DNA of 32,527 nt, taken from a virus. Of the stretch, positions 23,466 to 31,547 are shown in pieces (position 1 is the stretch's first letter; every line of letters starts with the position of its first letter). The DNA lies in IMG/VR virus record IMGVR_UViG_3300025141_000435, positions 1 through 32,527 of that record; one strand, given 5' to 3'. The notes under the pieces are model-generated. The model did no database searches, was not told the DNA's origin, and worked only from the letters and a program-made list of their open reading frames with translations. A program made the translations under genes and the position numbers.

Positions 23466-24145
23466 TAAAAATCAGTAGGCGATATAATAGTCGACCCATG
23501 TATATAATGACTACGTGCATGCTTTTTACCATCCTTTACCAATGCCATATACTTAGCATCAAATATCTGAGATACTTGAGGATTAAATTGTTCTAATCCA
23601 GACTTTAGATACCCATCAGATATTATCTTATATACTAATGCATCATGAAATTGGGTAGGTAACTCAGATACTTCCGTTAAATCAGTAGTAAAATCAGTAG
23701 CCTGGGATATAGATGATATACGTATTTCCTTAACCTCTGAAATTGATTGATAATCTGATATTTTACCATCCCTAGAAGCTGCAGATGGTATCTTTTCCAC
23801 TATTCCTAGCCTACCTCCATCTACATACCAATAACGGTCATCTGAGGATGACGTAGGAGCTATAAGGCCTGCTTGAGCATCCCACTCATCATCATCAATA
23901 ATAGGCTTACCAATAAGACGTGGTATTTCTACATCATTTATCTGGATAGCAATTATCTTAATAATTTGAGCATCAAGTGTATAATATCGTTGACCAGCTA
24001 CTGAATCCTGAGTATAAGTTTCTTTAATAAGCTCAGTCTTAGCACAATAGTCATCCTGAACCCGATTAAGGGCAAGACGTATTTCAGTCTCGCCCAAACC
24101 AGGATGATGCTGTTGAATCAATTCCATCATTTGCTTCTGAGTCAT
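23465..24145 (-). CDS. Head-tail adaptor-like protein
   Basis: 226 aa. N-terminal helices (E-T-E-I-R-L-A-L-N-R-V-Q-D-D-Y) are followed by Y-Y-T-L-D-A-Q-I-I-K-I, a beta region with R-Y-W-Y-V-D-G-G-R-L-G-I, and a C-terminal helix bundle beginning E-L-P-T-Q-F-H-D-A-L-V-Y-K-I. This order is typical of podoviral adaptor / tail tubular A-like proteins that join the portal to the tail. The N-terminal 180 residues of the 978-aa protein have the same organisation, so two adaptor-like modules may exist. Starts directly after the previous stop. Confidence 0.5.
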   Translation of the reverse strand: MTQKQMMELIQQHHPGLGETEIRLALNRVQDDYCAKTELIKETYTQDSVAGQRYYTLDAQIIKIIAIQINDVEIPRLIGKPIIDDDEWDAQAGLIAPTSSSDDRYWYVDGGRLGIVEKIPSAASRDGKISDYQSISEVKEIRISSISQATDFTTDLTEVSELPTQFHDALVYKIISDGYLKSGLEQFNPQVSQIFDAKYMALVKDGKKHARSHYIHGSTIISPTDF

Positions 24146-24412
24146 TTATGCTTCACTCACCTGATGATTCACCTGATGATTCTCCGTCTCCTTCGCTATC
24201 ATCTGCTCCACTTCCTCCTTCGGAATCATCTGAAGAGTCACTTCCAGAGCTCCCTGAGCTTTCGTCGCCATCGTCTGATGATGATTCGCTTGCCTCTGAT
24301 GCTCCTGAACCTGCACTTGAAGAGTCTGAGCTATCTGCTTCAACTCCTCCACTGTCTTCCCCTGAGAGCTCGCTAGAGGAGTTTCATCCGTTACTTGACT
24401 CTTCTTGCTCAT
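24146..24412 (-). CDS. Coiled-coil, Gln-rich small protein
   Basis: 88 aa. A Gln/His-rich helix from about 20 to 75 (V-E-E-L-K-Q-I-A-Q-T-L-Q-V-Q-V-Q) is likely a coiled coil. The end has a duplicated N-H-Q-V, encoded by two copies of a 12-base repeat near 24160-24183. Overlaps the previous gene by 29 bases. Small coiled-coil virion-operon proteins can be assembly chaperones; not shown here. Confidence 0.6.
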   Translation of the reverse strand: MSKKSQVTDETPLASSQGKTVEELKQIAQTLQVQVQEHQRQANHHQTMATKAQGALEVTLQMIPKEEVEQMIAKETENHQVNHQVSEA

Positions 24413-24680
24413 TACTTGATTCTCCTGCTTGGTTATTGTTTTCTTCCTGCTTGGCTGTCCACGCTTTTTTTACTTTTTCTGTCCAGACTGCTTTGCAAAT
24501 AGCTTGAACCTCTTGCGACTCACTCGAAATATCCGAATCGGGATGCAATACGTGACGATGAAAACTTTTTGAAATCTCTATTCCATCCTCGCTAATCACG
24601 GTTAACTGACGACATTGTACTGCTTTATAGTCACCGACGACTTCAATCTTGTCGTATTTTACTTCTTTACTTAAAGCCAT
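24384..24680 (-). CDS. Conserved small phage protein with K-I-E-V-V-G motif
   Basis: 98 aa, AAGGAGC upstream of the ATG. The segment Y-D-K-I-E-V-V-G-D-Y-K-x-V-Q-C-R, then I-S-E-D-G, then S-F-H-R-H-V-L and A-V-W-T resembles a small protein that recurs next to tail genes in environmental phages, function unknown to me. The tail is low-complexity Glu/Asn/Ser. The 57-base gap before it holds a small AT-rich hairpin. Confidence 0.65.
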   Translation of the reverse strand: MALSKEVKYDKIEVVGDYKAVQCRQLTVISEDGIEISKSFHRHVLHPDSDISSESQEVQAICKAVWTEKVKKAWTAKQEENNNQAGESSNEQEESSNG

Positions 24681-24737
24681 GTTTTGCTCCTTGTTGTTGA
24701 TTATTCATTTCCAGCTATATATCCATATAGCATTGAT

Positions 24738-25886
24738 TTATACAAAATAGGTAACAGTGAATTTTAGATACTTTCCTGCTCCTCCCGTTTGATTCCACGC
24801 ACCCCATGTTGCTCCGTTTTCTATCTCATAGCTATCAAGCTGAGTAGTTCCCCCTCCAACTCTGAAAGTTTGAATCTTTTCATCGTCAAAAGCCACGCTA
24901 TGAGCAAACAGAGTGCTACACGGACATTCAATATTTGAAGCACTACTTGCTGTGAAGGGCAATCCTGTGATTCTCATTTGGCCTGACGCTCCAGTTGTGT
25001 CTTTGTTTGCAAAAGCTATCCAACAAGTAACCTGTCGGCCAATTTTTGTATAGTACATAGTGTCTGTTGCAGCAGAATCGGGAGCGCTGCCTACACCAGT
25101 CCATGTTCCAGTAAAAGTCCCTTCCTCATAATCATCAAGGAGCTCAGCTGTCATTCCACCTGCTGGTGAAGCATCATTGCTAAAATCAATACCTTTACCG
25201 TCTGCCATAATAAGATTGCCTGCCCCAATAGTGACATTGCCAGCTGTGTCAATTGCTATGCGATTAGCACCAGCCCCAGAATAATCTCTAATATAGAACC
25301 CAGCTCCACCAGAAGAGTAAGCATCCGCTGCACTAATAAGCCCCCATGGGTCTCCTCCAGTACCAGTATTAACTATTTTCAAAACTGTAGCAGTCGCATG
25401 GCTACTTTGAATTGCAGCCATATATTCATCAGAGCCTGAAACGTCTAGAATATAAGCTGGGTCATTGACCCCAATACCCACTTTTCCAGCAGGGTCAATT
25501 GCTATACGATTAAGGTCGTTGTCAAAATCCCTAATATAAAAACCTGGACCACCAGAGCCATAACTAGTCGCTCCAGAAAGAAGACCAAATTCAGTCCCCC
25601 CACTTCCAGTATTATGTATTTTCAAAACTGTAGCAGCGGAATGGCTACTTTGAATAATCGCCATATACTCCCCAGAGCCTGAAACATCTAATGGCAGACT
25701 TGGCGTAGCAGTCCCAATACCGATTCTATCATTTGTTGGGTCAATATAAAAACCAGAAGGTTGAATAACCCCCGAATCATTCATTAAGCTTATCTCATTG
25801 CCAGTTGCAGACCATGAATTATTCCTAACCAGAAGTAAATCATACGTTGCTGCTATTGTTAAATCCTTTAGTGATACATTTGCCAT
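24738..25886 (-). CDS. Tail fiber / receptor-binding-like protein
   Basis: 382 aa, AGGAG nine bases before the ATG. Residues 54-218 contain two copies of an about 82-residue unit (G-I-G-x-x-x-P-x-x-x-L-D-V-S-G-S, S-S-H, V-L-K-I, G-F-Y-I-R-D, R-I-A-I-D). A shared phage-fiber junction motif follows (I-D-F-S-N-D-A-S, then L-L-D-D-Y-E-E-G-T-F-T-G-T-W-T-G) before a beta-rich C-terminal domain, probably for receptor binding. The R-I-G-I-G-T-A-T-P opening is typical of phage fibers with chaperone-like or beta-helical repeats. Fiber role inferred. Confidence 0.7.
   Translation of the reverse strand: MANVSLKDLTIAATYDLLLVRNNSWSATGNEISLMNDSGVIQPSGFYIDPTNDRIGIGTATPSLPLDVSGSGEYMAIIQSSHSAATVLKIHNTGSGGTEFGLLSGATSYGSGGPGFYIRDFDNDLNRIAIDPAGKVGIGVNDPAYILDVSGSDEYMAAIQSSHATATVLKIVNTGTGGDPWGLISAADAYSSGGAGFYIRDYSGAGANRIAIDTAGNVTIGAGNLIMADGKGIDFSNDASPAGGMTAELLDDYEEGTFTGTWTGVGSAPDSAATDTMYYTKIGRQVTCWIAFANKDTTGASGQMRITGLPFTASSASNIECPCSTLFAHSVAFDDEKIQTFRVGGGTTQLDSYEIENGATWGAWNQTGGAGKYLKFTVTYFV
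25233..25727 (-). repeat. Tandem duplication inside the fiber gene
   Basis: Two consecutive units of about 249 and 246 bases encode residues 54-136 and 137-218 of the fiber. They still match at DNA level, for example TTTTCAAAACTGTAGCAG at about 25377 and 25619. Differences are concentrated in loop positions, so the duplication is not brand new. Confidence 0.8.
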
Positions 25887-25908
25887 TTCAGTTTCTCCTA
25901 GTAATGCA

Positions 25909-26433
25909 TTATTTTGCTATTATAAACTCTATTTTTGATTCAGCACTTGCATACACATGCACTGCATCACATTTTATGTTCCCGTCACCACGTAATTGTA
26001 TACTGGCGCCAGGCGGAAGTTGGATAAAGTAATCCGGATTCCAATATCCTGCATTCCTAATACCAGCTAAAGGAGCAGTATTCCAAGTAAGGTCCCCACC
26101 ATGAGGTCCCGGGTCATCATCCCACTCTCCTTCAGCTCCCAAAGAAACTTCTACTGTAGCTCCTCCAGGGTCATTGTAATTTTTAATATATAAAAACCTA
26201 AAGGTATCTGCATTATCAGAATCTCTAAGCTGGTATGGCCCAGTAAAAGTCACAGAAGCTTTATACCAATCATTATCTGTCTGGCTATTTGCTACGTCAG
26301 TAATAGTACCTTTAGTTCCTAAAGTACTGCCTACAGAACTATCTATAATGTAATGAGCAGTGCCCCCTTCATCGGTATTACCTTCCTTAGGAACTACATA
26401 TACCCCGGTTTTTATTCTTCTATCATCAGCCAT
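25909..26433 (-). CDS. Beta-rich virion protein
   Basis: 174 aa from the ATG at 26433, two bases after the previous stop; an in-frame ATG at 26448 would overlap. Beta-rich, with F-L-Y-I-K-N-Y-N-D-P-G-G-A-T-V-E-V-S-L and a C-terminal I-Q-L-P-P-G-A-S-I-Q-L-R-G-D-G-N-I-K-C-D. The neighbouring 148-aa protein has a comparable arrangement (V-Y-I-E-N-L-G, L-I-S-L-N-G, I-K-I-G-P-G-E-A), so the two may be related virion accessory or fiber-associated proteins. Confidence 0.55.
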   Translation of the reverse strand: MADDRRIKTGVYVVPKEGNTDEGGTAHYIIDSSVGSTLGTKGTITDVANSQTDNDWYKASVTFTGPYQLRDSDNADTFRFLYIKNYNDPGGATVEVSLGAEGEWDDDPGPHGGDLTWNTAPLAGIRNAGYWNPDYFIQLPPGASIQLRGDGNIKCDAVHVYASAESKIEFIIAK

Positions 26434-26435
26434 AA

Positions 26436-26882
26436 TTAAGTACCCCATCCTCTAAAAATTTGTACAGTTTGAACTGCAGCATCAGCATCTTCTGTCTTCA
26501 TATATACATTATTATCACCACCATTAGATGCCCCTAGTCTGGCACAAAATGCCTCCCCTGGCCCAATCTTAATCCTATAATCAGTAGATGTATTCCCATT
26601 GAGGGATATAAGCACATCGGAAGTTGACGCGGTTGTACCATCAGCCAAAAGTCCAAGATTCTCTATATATACAAAAGTCTGAGTTGTTCCACCCACACTT
26701 GCAGGAGTACCTCCTGAAGCTGGAAGTGCAGTTGCTGCCGCATATGCCCTATTAGTGACAGTAACAGTATCCGTGCCAGTCATTTTAGTGAGAACATCGC
26801 TATCAAGATACCATCTACTATTTTCAGTTATATACTCCTGTGGAGTACAATGATTTTTATACGTTATATTATAAGTTGCCAT
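26436..26882 (-). CDS. Beta-rich virion protein, related to its neighbour
   Basis: 148 aa, AAGGAGA before the ATG. Starts MATYNITYKNHCTP, has the same F/V-Y-I-E-N-L-G then I-K-I-G-P-G-E-A-F-C pattern as the 174-aa protein downstream, and ends I-F-R-G-W-G-T. No enzymatic motif. Most likely a virion accessory protein; a specific role is not readable. Confidence 0.55.
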   Translation of the reverse strand: MATYNITYKNHCTPQEYITENSRWYLDSDVLTKMTGTDTVTVTNRAYAAATALPASGGTPASVGGTTQTFVYIENLGLLADGTTASTSDVLISLNGNTSTDYRIKIGPGEAFCARLGASNGGDNNVYMKTEDADAAVQTVQIFRGWGT

Positions 26883-26891
26883 AATATCTCC

Positions 26892-29828
26892 TTATGCTTG
26901 TCCTTGTGGCTGAAGTGCAGCAAAAGCTTTTTCGTATTCCATTTTTAAACGCGTATACTGGTCTTGTAGCCACTGATAACCAACCCCTTCAACCTGAAGG
27001 TCAGCTTGATATTGCTGAAGCTTATTAGCTGAATCCGCTTGATATACGGCTAAGTCAGACCCATATCCCTGTAATTCCGAACCATACTTGGCAAGTTTGT
27101 TCTGCTCAGTCTGTGTAGCTGCCTGCATATCGGTAGTTGCTTTTTGTAGATAAGCTTGATATTTTTTGACAGCAGCATCATAATCTGACACAGCCGCTTG
27201 CATCGCTTGTGCTTTATTTGTTATATCTACCTGAGTAGGGTTATCGGCATTTTTAATTGCTATCTGCATATCTGCCTGGTATTCAGCCAATTGTTTTTGA
27301 ATGTCAGCCTGGAATGCTGTATTCAGTTCTGTAAATTCTTGAACAGAATCTTGCTGTTCAGTAGTATATCTAGTCAGTCGATTCGTCTGTTCTCCTTGCC
27401 ATGTAGTCATAGCTTTCTGTAAATTTTGAGTATATTCTCCAGTTGTAGCCGCTACTTCAGCCTGATACCCTCCAAGTTCAGTCTGATAAGCACTAACCTT
27501 TGATTGATTATCCTGCATGATAGCCTGCATAGTATTGACAGCATTCTGTAGCTCACGTTCTAATTGCTTATCCTTATCTCTTATAGCTACCTGTAAATCG
27601 GCCTGTCCTTGCTGGAGATTCTTTTGATTAGCTATATCTGCTGTCTTAATATTATCTTGGGCTTCCATTTGATACTGTTGGATAGCATTGGCTTGCTCAG
27701 TAGTCCAAGACTGTATTTCCATCTGTAAATTTTGCGTATATACTTGAACCTCAGTATTAACTGCAGCTTGATATTGCTGCACATCAGCCTGAAACTTTGC
27801 TAGTTCATCTGCTCGGAGCTGCAAAGATACCTGTTGCTCCAAATCAGCATCTTTTTGAGCTTTAGCTACATCGGATTGGTTTTTAGCCATCTCAGCCTGT
27901 ATATTAGCTTGATATCTAGCATTATCTTTATTAAAGATATTTAACTGGTCCTGCATTCTCTGAGAATGCTCCTGTAATCTAGTAGTATTTAATTGCTGCC
28001 ATAATTGAGTAGTCTTCTGAAGGTTTTGAGTATATATTTGAACCGCTGTATTTACCTTGGCCTGATATAAAGCTAAATCCTGAGTAAATTTAGATATCTT
28101 CGCATTATTATTTTGTATAGTAGCTTGAACATTTTGAATGGCATCTTGTAATACCTTTGCTTGCGTATTAGATGCGTCAGCCTGAACTTTTTGACTTGCA
28201 GTCGCATACTCTGTTGAAGCAGTCTGCACTACAGATTGTTCACGTTGTAATTCCTTCTGCAAATTCTGGACAGCTTGTTGATTTACAGTATTAGCATTTT
28301 GAGTGGCCTGCTGTACTTTTGCCTGATATATAGCATTTTGCTCATTAAACATATTAGTAGAATCACCAATTTGAGCTTGATAGTTTTGCAAACGTGAATT
28401 AAATTCTGATATTATCTGGGATATTTCAGCAGCTTTAGCACTAGATAGCTCCGTATCTTCCTCAGTATTAATGTAATCTTTCATTTTGGCAAGTTCAGTA
28501 CTGACTGATGCTGCGGCAACAACATCTGGAGGCAAATAGGTAGGAGTACCAGAAGAAGCGGCTGTAATAACAGTTCCTGTCGTTGAAACATCACCCACGG
28601 AACCTATATCAGGTATAACAGTAGGAACAGCCACTTCAGTTGTAGTATACGTATCATCATAAGTAACTGTGGAAATAGAAGGGGCAGCAGGAGCTACTTC
28701 TGTAATTGTTAAATCTGTGATAGACTCTGAGGCTAAGGGCCCTAATGTCCCTGCGGATACAGTAACAGTGCTATATGACGGTACATCCCCAGATATATCA
28801 GCTTTAGCTACACTACCAACAGTTGAATTTAAAAATTCAGCTGCATCTATTAATGCTGGAACTGTAGCTGTAACACTAAACTCAGATGTACCACTATAAA
28901 GAGCAAGCCTCGATGAAAAGGCTGTACCTGCTGATGGCAATACATAGGCTGTAGTTGATATTGTAGGAGCTGTACTTACATCAGATGTAGATGGGCCGTT
29001 ATATGTAATATTTGTAATAGCAGGAGTATCCGGAGGTACTATAGTAAGTGTCAAATTTGCCAATGTACCACTAAATGCTGAGAATAACTCTACAGCAGAC
29101 AATGAAGTTGTAGGAGCTGTATAAGTAGGAGCAGTTGAAAATGCATCCACATCCGCAGTAGAGATAACACTTGCCGTAGCATCACTATAAGCAATAGTTG
29201 CATCTGCAAGCGTTTCACTAAACGTAAGGCTAATTGTACTTAGCGCTGGAATATCAGGAGGCACCGGCAATGCATTAAACGTTGGTGTTGTCGGCACTGT
29301 ACTATCGAGCATCCTGCGATGTAATACCTGTACTGCTGCATATAACATCGCATAATAATAATACTCAGAGGGATAGTTCGCTATTGATGATGTAGATGAA
29401 TTCCAATTGGTTATCGTATATTCTGGTATATAATAATAATTAGCTGGAGCACCCCCCGTTGGAGCAGGGTAAATAGTAAGCTTACTATCATCAAGATACC
29501 ATACTGGATTATTAGCTGTTGCTGCATAAATAGAATTTGCATCAGCATACTTAGCTTTCAATGGGAATTTACCCTTATTAGCAAATACATTATTTAACAT
29601 AACTGCTGCAATAGTACGAATCTCATCAACATTAATATCATTTGACGTTTGACTCCCAGATTTAGCAACAAATTTCCAGACCTCATCTTCACCATTTTTA
29701 GCAACTGCCTTTTGAATAACATCATAACAGCCATCAAGTATCCATTGCTGAATAGCATCATCATCAGTGACTGTGAGGGTCCCCGCTAAATCATCTATCT
29801 GGTCTTTGAAATTACCTGTCCAAGCCAT
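26892..29828 (-). CDS. Adaptor-like domain fused to a long coiled coil
   Basis: 978 aa; start overlaps the preceding TAA by one base (TAATG). Residues 1-180 look like a head-tail adaptor module (I-Q-Q-W-I-L-D-G-C-Y-D-V-I, then W-Y-L-D-D-S-K-L-T-I-Y-P-A-P and a helix A-M-L-Y-A-A-V-Q-V-L). Residues about 190-440 are Thr/Ser/Pro-rich beta-type repeats. From about 440 to the end it is an Ala/Gln-rich coiled coil with a near 100-residue period marked by Y-T-Q-N-L-Q near 595, 694 and 797, ending in Q-D-Q-Y-T-R-L-K-M-E-Y. Proteins of this build occur in environmental phages; the long coil may form a tail whisker or reach inside the capsid. Confidence 0.65.
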   Translation of the reverse strand: MAWTGNFKDQIDDLAGTLTVTDDDAIQQWILDGCYDVIQKAVAKNGEDEVWKFVAKSGSQTSNDINVDEIRTIAAVMLNNVFANKGKFPLKAKYADANSIYAATANNPVWYLDDSKLTIYPAPTGGAPANYYYIPEYTITNWNSSTSSIANYPSEYYYYAMLYAAVQVLHRRMLDSTVPTTPTFNALPVPPDIPALSTISLTFSETLADATIAYSDATASVISTADVDAFSTAPTYTAPTTSLSAVELFSAFSGTLANLTLTIVPPDTPAITNITYNGPSTSDVSTAPTISTTAYVLPSAGTAFSSRLALYSGTSEFSVTATVPALIDAAEFLNSTVGSVAKADISGDVPSYSTVTVSAGTLGPLASESITDLTITEVAPAAPSISTVTYDDTYTTTEVAVPTVIPDIGSVGDVSTTGTVITAASSGTPTYLPPDVVAAASVSTELAKMKDYINTEEDTELSSAKAAEISQIISEFNSRLQNYQAQIGDSTNMFNEQNAIYQAKVQQATQNANTVNQQAVQNLQKELQREQSVVQTASTEYATASQKVQADASNTQAKVLQDAIQNVQATIQNNNAKISKFTQDLALYQAKVNTAVQIYTQNLQKTTQLWQQLNTTRLQEHSQRMQDQLNIFNKDNARYQANIQAEMAKNQSDVAKAQKDADLEQQVSLQLRADELAKFQADVQQYQAAVNTEVQVYTQNLQMEIQSWTTEQANAIQQYQMEAQDNIKTADIANQKNLQQGQADLQVAIRDKDKQLERELQNAVNTMQAIMQDNQSKVSAYQTELGGYQAEVAATTGEYTQNLQKAMTTWQGEQTNRLTRYTTEQQDSVQEFTELNTAFQADIQKQLAEYQADMQIAIKNADNPTQVDITNKAQAMQAAVSDYDAAVKKYQAYLQKATTDMQAATQTEQNKLAKYGSELQGYGSDLAVYQADSANKLQQYQADLQVEGVGYQWLQDQYTRLKMEYEKAFAALQPQGQA
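27400..28100 (-). repeat. About 300-base repeats in the coiled-coil region
   Basis: Three units of about 100 codons share Y-Q-A-x-V, then Y-T-Q-N-L-Q and a downstream W, with diverged DNA (GTATATATTTGAACC, GTATATACTTGAACC and GTATATTCTCC at the matching places). Confidence 0.65.
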
Positions 29829-29960
29829 TATTTCCTCTTCTTAGTGGTCTTTTTAGTTAAATTCTGCTTACGACGATTATTCTCATATCTCGTATCAGAT
29901 TGAAACGGCGTACCAATTGTGGTACTATATACTTTCTTAGTAGCTATCTTGTAGCCCGCC
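29828..29960 (-). other. Open -1 frame continuing the Lys/Arg-rich gene
   Basis: After the G5 run at 29959-29963 (minus-strand reading) the -1 frame encodes about 44 residues (beginning G-A-G-Y-K-I-A-T-K-K and ending T-K-K-T-T-K-K-R-K), with no ATG, GTG or TTG of its own. One extra G, or a -1 ribosomal slip, would join it to the 50-aa gene. The stop at 29828-29830 overlaps the next ATG, as elsewhere in the operon. Confidence 0.55.
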
Positions 29961-30096
29961 CCCTACTACGACCCTTTGATTCACCACTAGGTTTTGGTCC
30001 TCGGCGCTTTGATTTCATTTTTAACGATTTCTTACGAGTTTTAGAACTTTTGCCACCAATAAGATTAATCGCCTTCTTTTCCTTTTTACCTGACAT
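29944..30096 (-). CDS. Lys/Arg-rich small protein (50 aa as read)
   Basis: 50 aa from an ATG with AAAAGGAGA seven bases upstream. Nearly half the residues are Lys or Arg (for example KTRKKSLKMKSKRRGPKP), as in nucleic-acid-binding capsid or head proteins. The frame stops at 29944-29946, but the -1 frame continues open from a G5 run up to 29828, ending in the TAATG overlap expected in this operon, so the real product may be about 89 aa. Confidence 0.65.
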   Translation of the reverse strand: MSGKKEKKAINLIGGKSSKTRKKSLKMKSKRRGPKPSGESKGRSRGRATR

Positions 30097-30120
30097 TGCT
30101 ATCTCCTTTTTACTTATTAA

Positions 30121-31011
30121 CTATCGTTTTATAGGATATAGAGATATCCTAATAAATTGCCCACCATGCCATGTTGCCTCAGTTCCAGCCTGGTCTTCTG
30201 TATACCAATAAAATCTGATACTTTTTGCATTTTTTCTCTTAAAAGCGCCTGACCCAGTAACTGTCCCTACCGTCATATATGATGCATTAACATCGGCAAG
30301 AAAACTTGATGGGTCAATATCGTCAAACAAAAGCACATCATCATTTACAAACTGGCCATCACCAGCATTAAGTACATCTGAATACTGAACTTGTATCGAC
30401 AATCCCTTATTTCCAGCACCCATAGCAATTGGTACATGTCCAAAACTATTAAATACAAATAGAAAATCGTGAGAATTTATAAATTCCATTGGGATATTCT
30501 TTGAATAGATATCCGTTTCTGTCGCTGGAGTAGAACCACCATCTTGAGGAGCATGGGGAAGTTTCATCCAACAATGAATACCACCATCATAAACCCTTTC
30601 CCCTATATCAGATGCTAATATAGTATGTGTATACAATGTACTTGCTGATGTATAAGTATTAACCCAATGAAGCCCATCTGGAAACTGTAGCGCTACACCT
30701 GGACCATACCACCATTTTACGGTTCTATCATCATGTGCCACATCATAGTTTACACCGAAATCATCTGTTTCAGCATAGGCTCCCCCATTATAACTAACAC
30801 TTGTTAAATAATCCGTACCACTATTACCCTTTACATCTAGGGTAAATGTTTTGCCTTCAAGGTCTTCCTCAGCACACCAAACCTTAATTTTGACATTATC
30901 TCCAGAATCCTTATCCAAATACCTAGATGTTGGTTTATTAAAATAAGGTTTCCATGGAGAACTATCCCAATCCAGGCTATAAACATTGGCTGAATCATGA
31001 AAGACTGACAT
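30121..31011 (-). CDS. Structural protein near the capsid gene
   Basis: 296 aa; start overlaps the previous stop (TAATG). Beta-rich throughout, many aromatic residues (V-K-W-W-Y-G-P-G, W-H-G-G-Q-F-I-R-I-S-L-Y). No catalytic motif or membrane segment. Its place three genes after the capsid protein suggests a head or connector-associated protein, or a decoration/fiber protein. Unrecognised. Confidence 0.55.
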   Translation of the reverse strand: MSVFHDSANVYSLDWDSSPWKPYFNKPTSRYLDKDSGDNVKIKVWCAEEDLEGKTFTLDVKGNSGTDYLTSVSYNGGAYAETDDFGVNYDVAHDDRTVKWWYGPGVALQFPDGLHWVNTYTSASTLYTHTILASDIGERVYDGGIHCWMKLPHAPQDGGSTPATETDIYSKNIPMEFINSHDFLFVFNSFGHVPIAMGAGNKGLSIQVQYSDVLNAGDGQFVNDDVLLFDDIDPSSFLADVNASYMTVGTVTGSGAFKRKNAKSIRFYWYTEDQAGTEATWHGGQFIRISLYPIKR

Positions 31012-31490
31012 TATTGAGGTATAATAGCAATTACAATAGTTGAATTTGAAGGTGTAGCAGCTGTTATTCCGAGCCTCATAAAAGGCATTCTACCCTTTGC
31101 ATCATAATCATATACAGCCATTTTAACTACAGAATCAATAGTGCCATCTGAATCTTGTAATATATCTGTTTTGGCTGCTAAATCTACATAATTACTTCCA
31201 TCAACAGAACCTTGCACAGTAACATCCAAAGTTGTTGAGGCATCAGTATTTACTGCTGTTGCATTAATAGCAATAGTAAAATCTCCCTCTATAGCAAAAT
31301 CAAATGGTTTTGTATAATCATCAGTCGTATTGCCATCCATTTCAAAATAACAATAATGTCCCATTGTACCAGTAGTTCCCGAACCATTAATAGAGGGACC
31401 AAAAACATCAGTAGCTGCAGCAGCCTCTATTGTAGCTTCTGCTAAGGCTAAATTAGAATAAGTGCTCCAATCACTTCCAAATAATGCCAT
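31011..31490 (-). CDS. Small virion protein with Ig-like character
   Basis: 159 aa with GGAGAT before the ATG. Beta-rich; the segment L-D-V-T-V-Q-G-S-V-D-G-S-N-Y-V-D-L recalls beta-sandwich domains of phage decoration and surface proteins. Its stop couples to the next gene. Specific role unknown. Confidence 0.55.
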   Translation of the reverse strand: MALFGSDWSTYSNLALAEATIEAAAATDVFGPSINGSGTTGTMGHYCYFEMDGNTTDDYTKPFDFAIEGDFTIAINATAVNTDASTTLDVTVQGSVDGSNYVDLAAKTDILQDSDGTIDSVVKMAVYDYDAKGRMPFMRLGITAATPSNSTIVIAIIPQ

Positions 31491-31514
31491 TTCTATCTCC
31501 TAAGCTAAGAATCG

Positions 31515-31529
31515 GGGGCGAGTTGCCCC
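31515..31529. other. GC-only hairpin between virion genes
   Basis: GGGGC at 31515-31519 and GCCCC at 31525-31529 close a five-base loop, in a 57-base gap of an otherwise AT-rich genome. There is no T run, so it is unlikely to be a full terminator; an mRNA stability or attenuation element is possible. Confidence 0.45.
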
Positions 31530-31547
31530 GCCCCGTCATCAGTTGTT

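Noticed and set aside
24148-24507. Ser/Pro/Glu-rich plus-strand frame of 119 aa
   Set aside because: Antisense of two real genes; its low complexity mirrors their Gln/Glu-rich codons and repeats. No ribosome site.
27400-28100. CRISPR array or non-coding tandem repeats
   Set aside because: The repetition lies in an open coding frame, period about 300 bases, with diverged DNA; it is protein-level coiled-coil repetition.
29900-30211. 103-aa plus-strand frame opposite the Lys/Arg-rich gene
   Set aside because: It overlaps genes with good ribosome sites on the other strand and its phenylalanine-rich content reflects antisense Lys/Glu codons.
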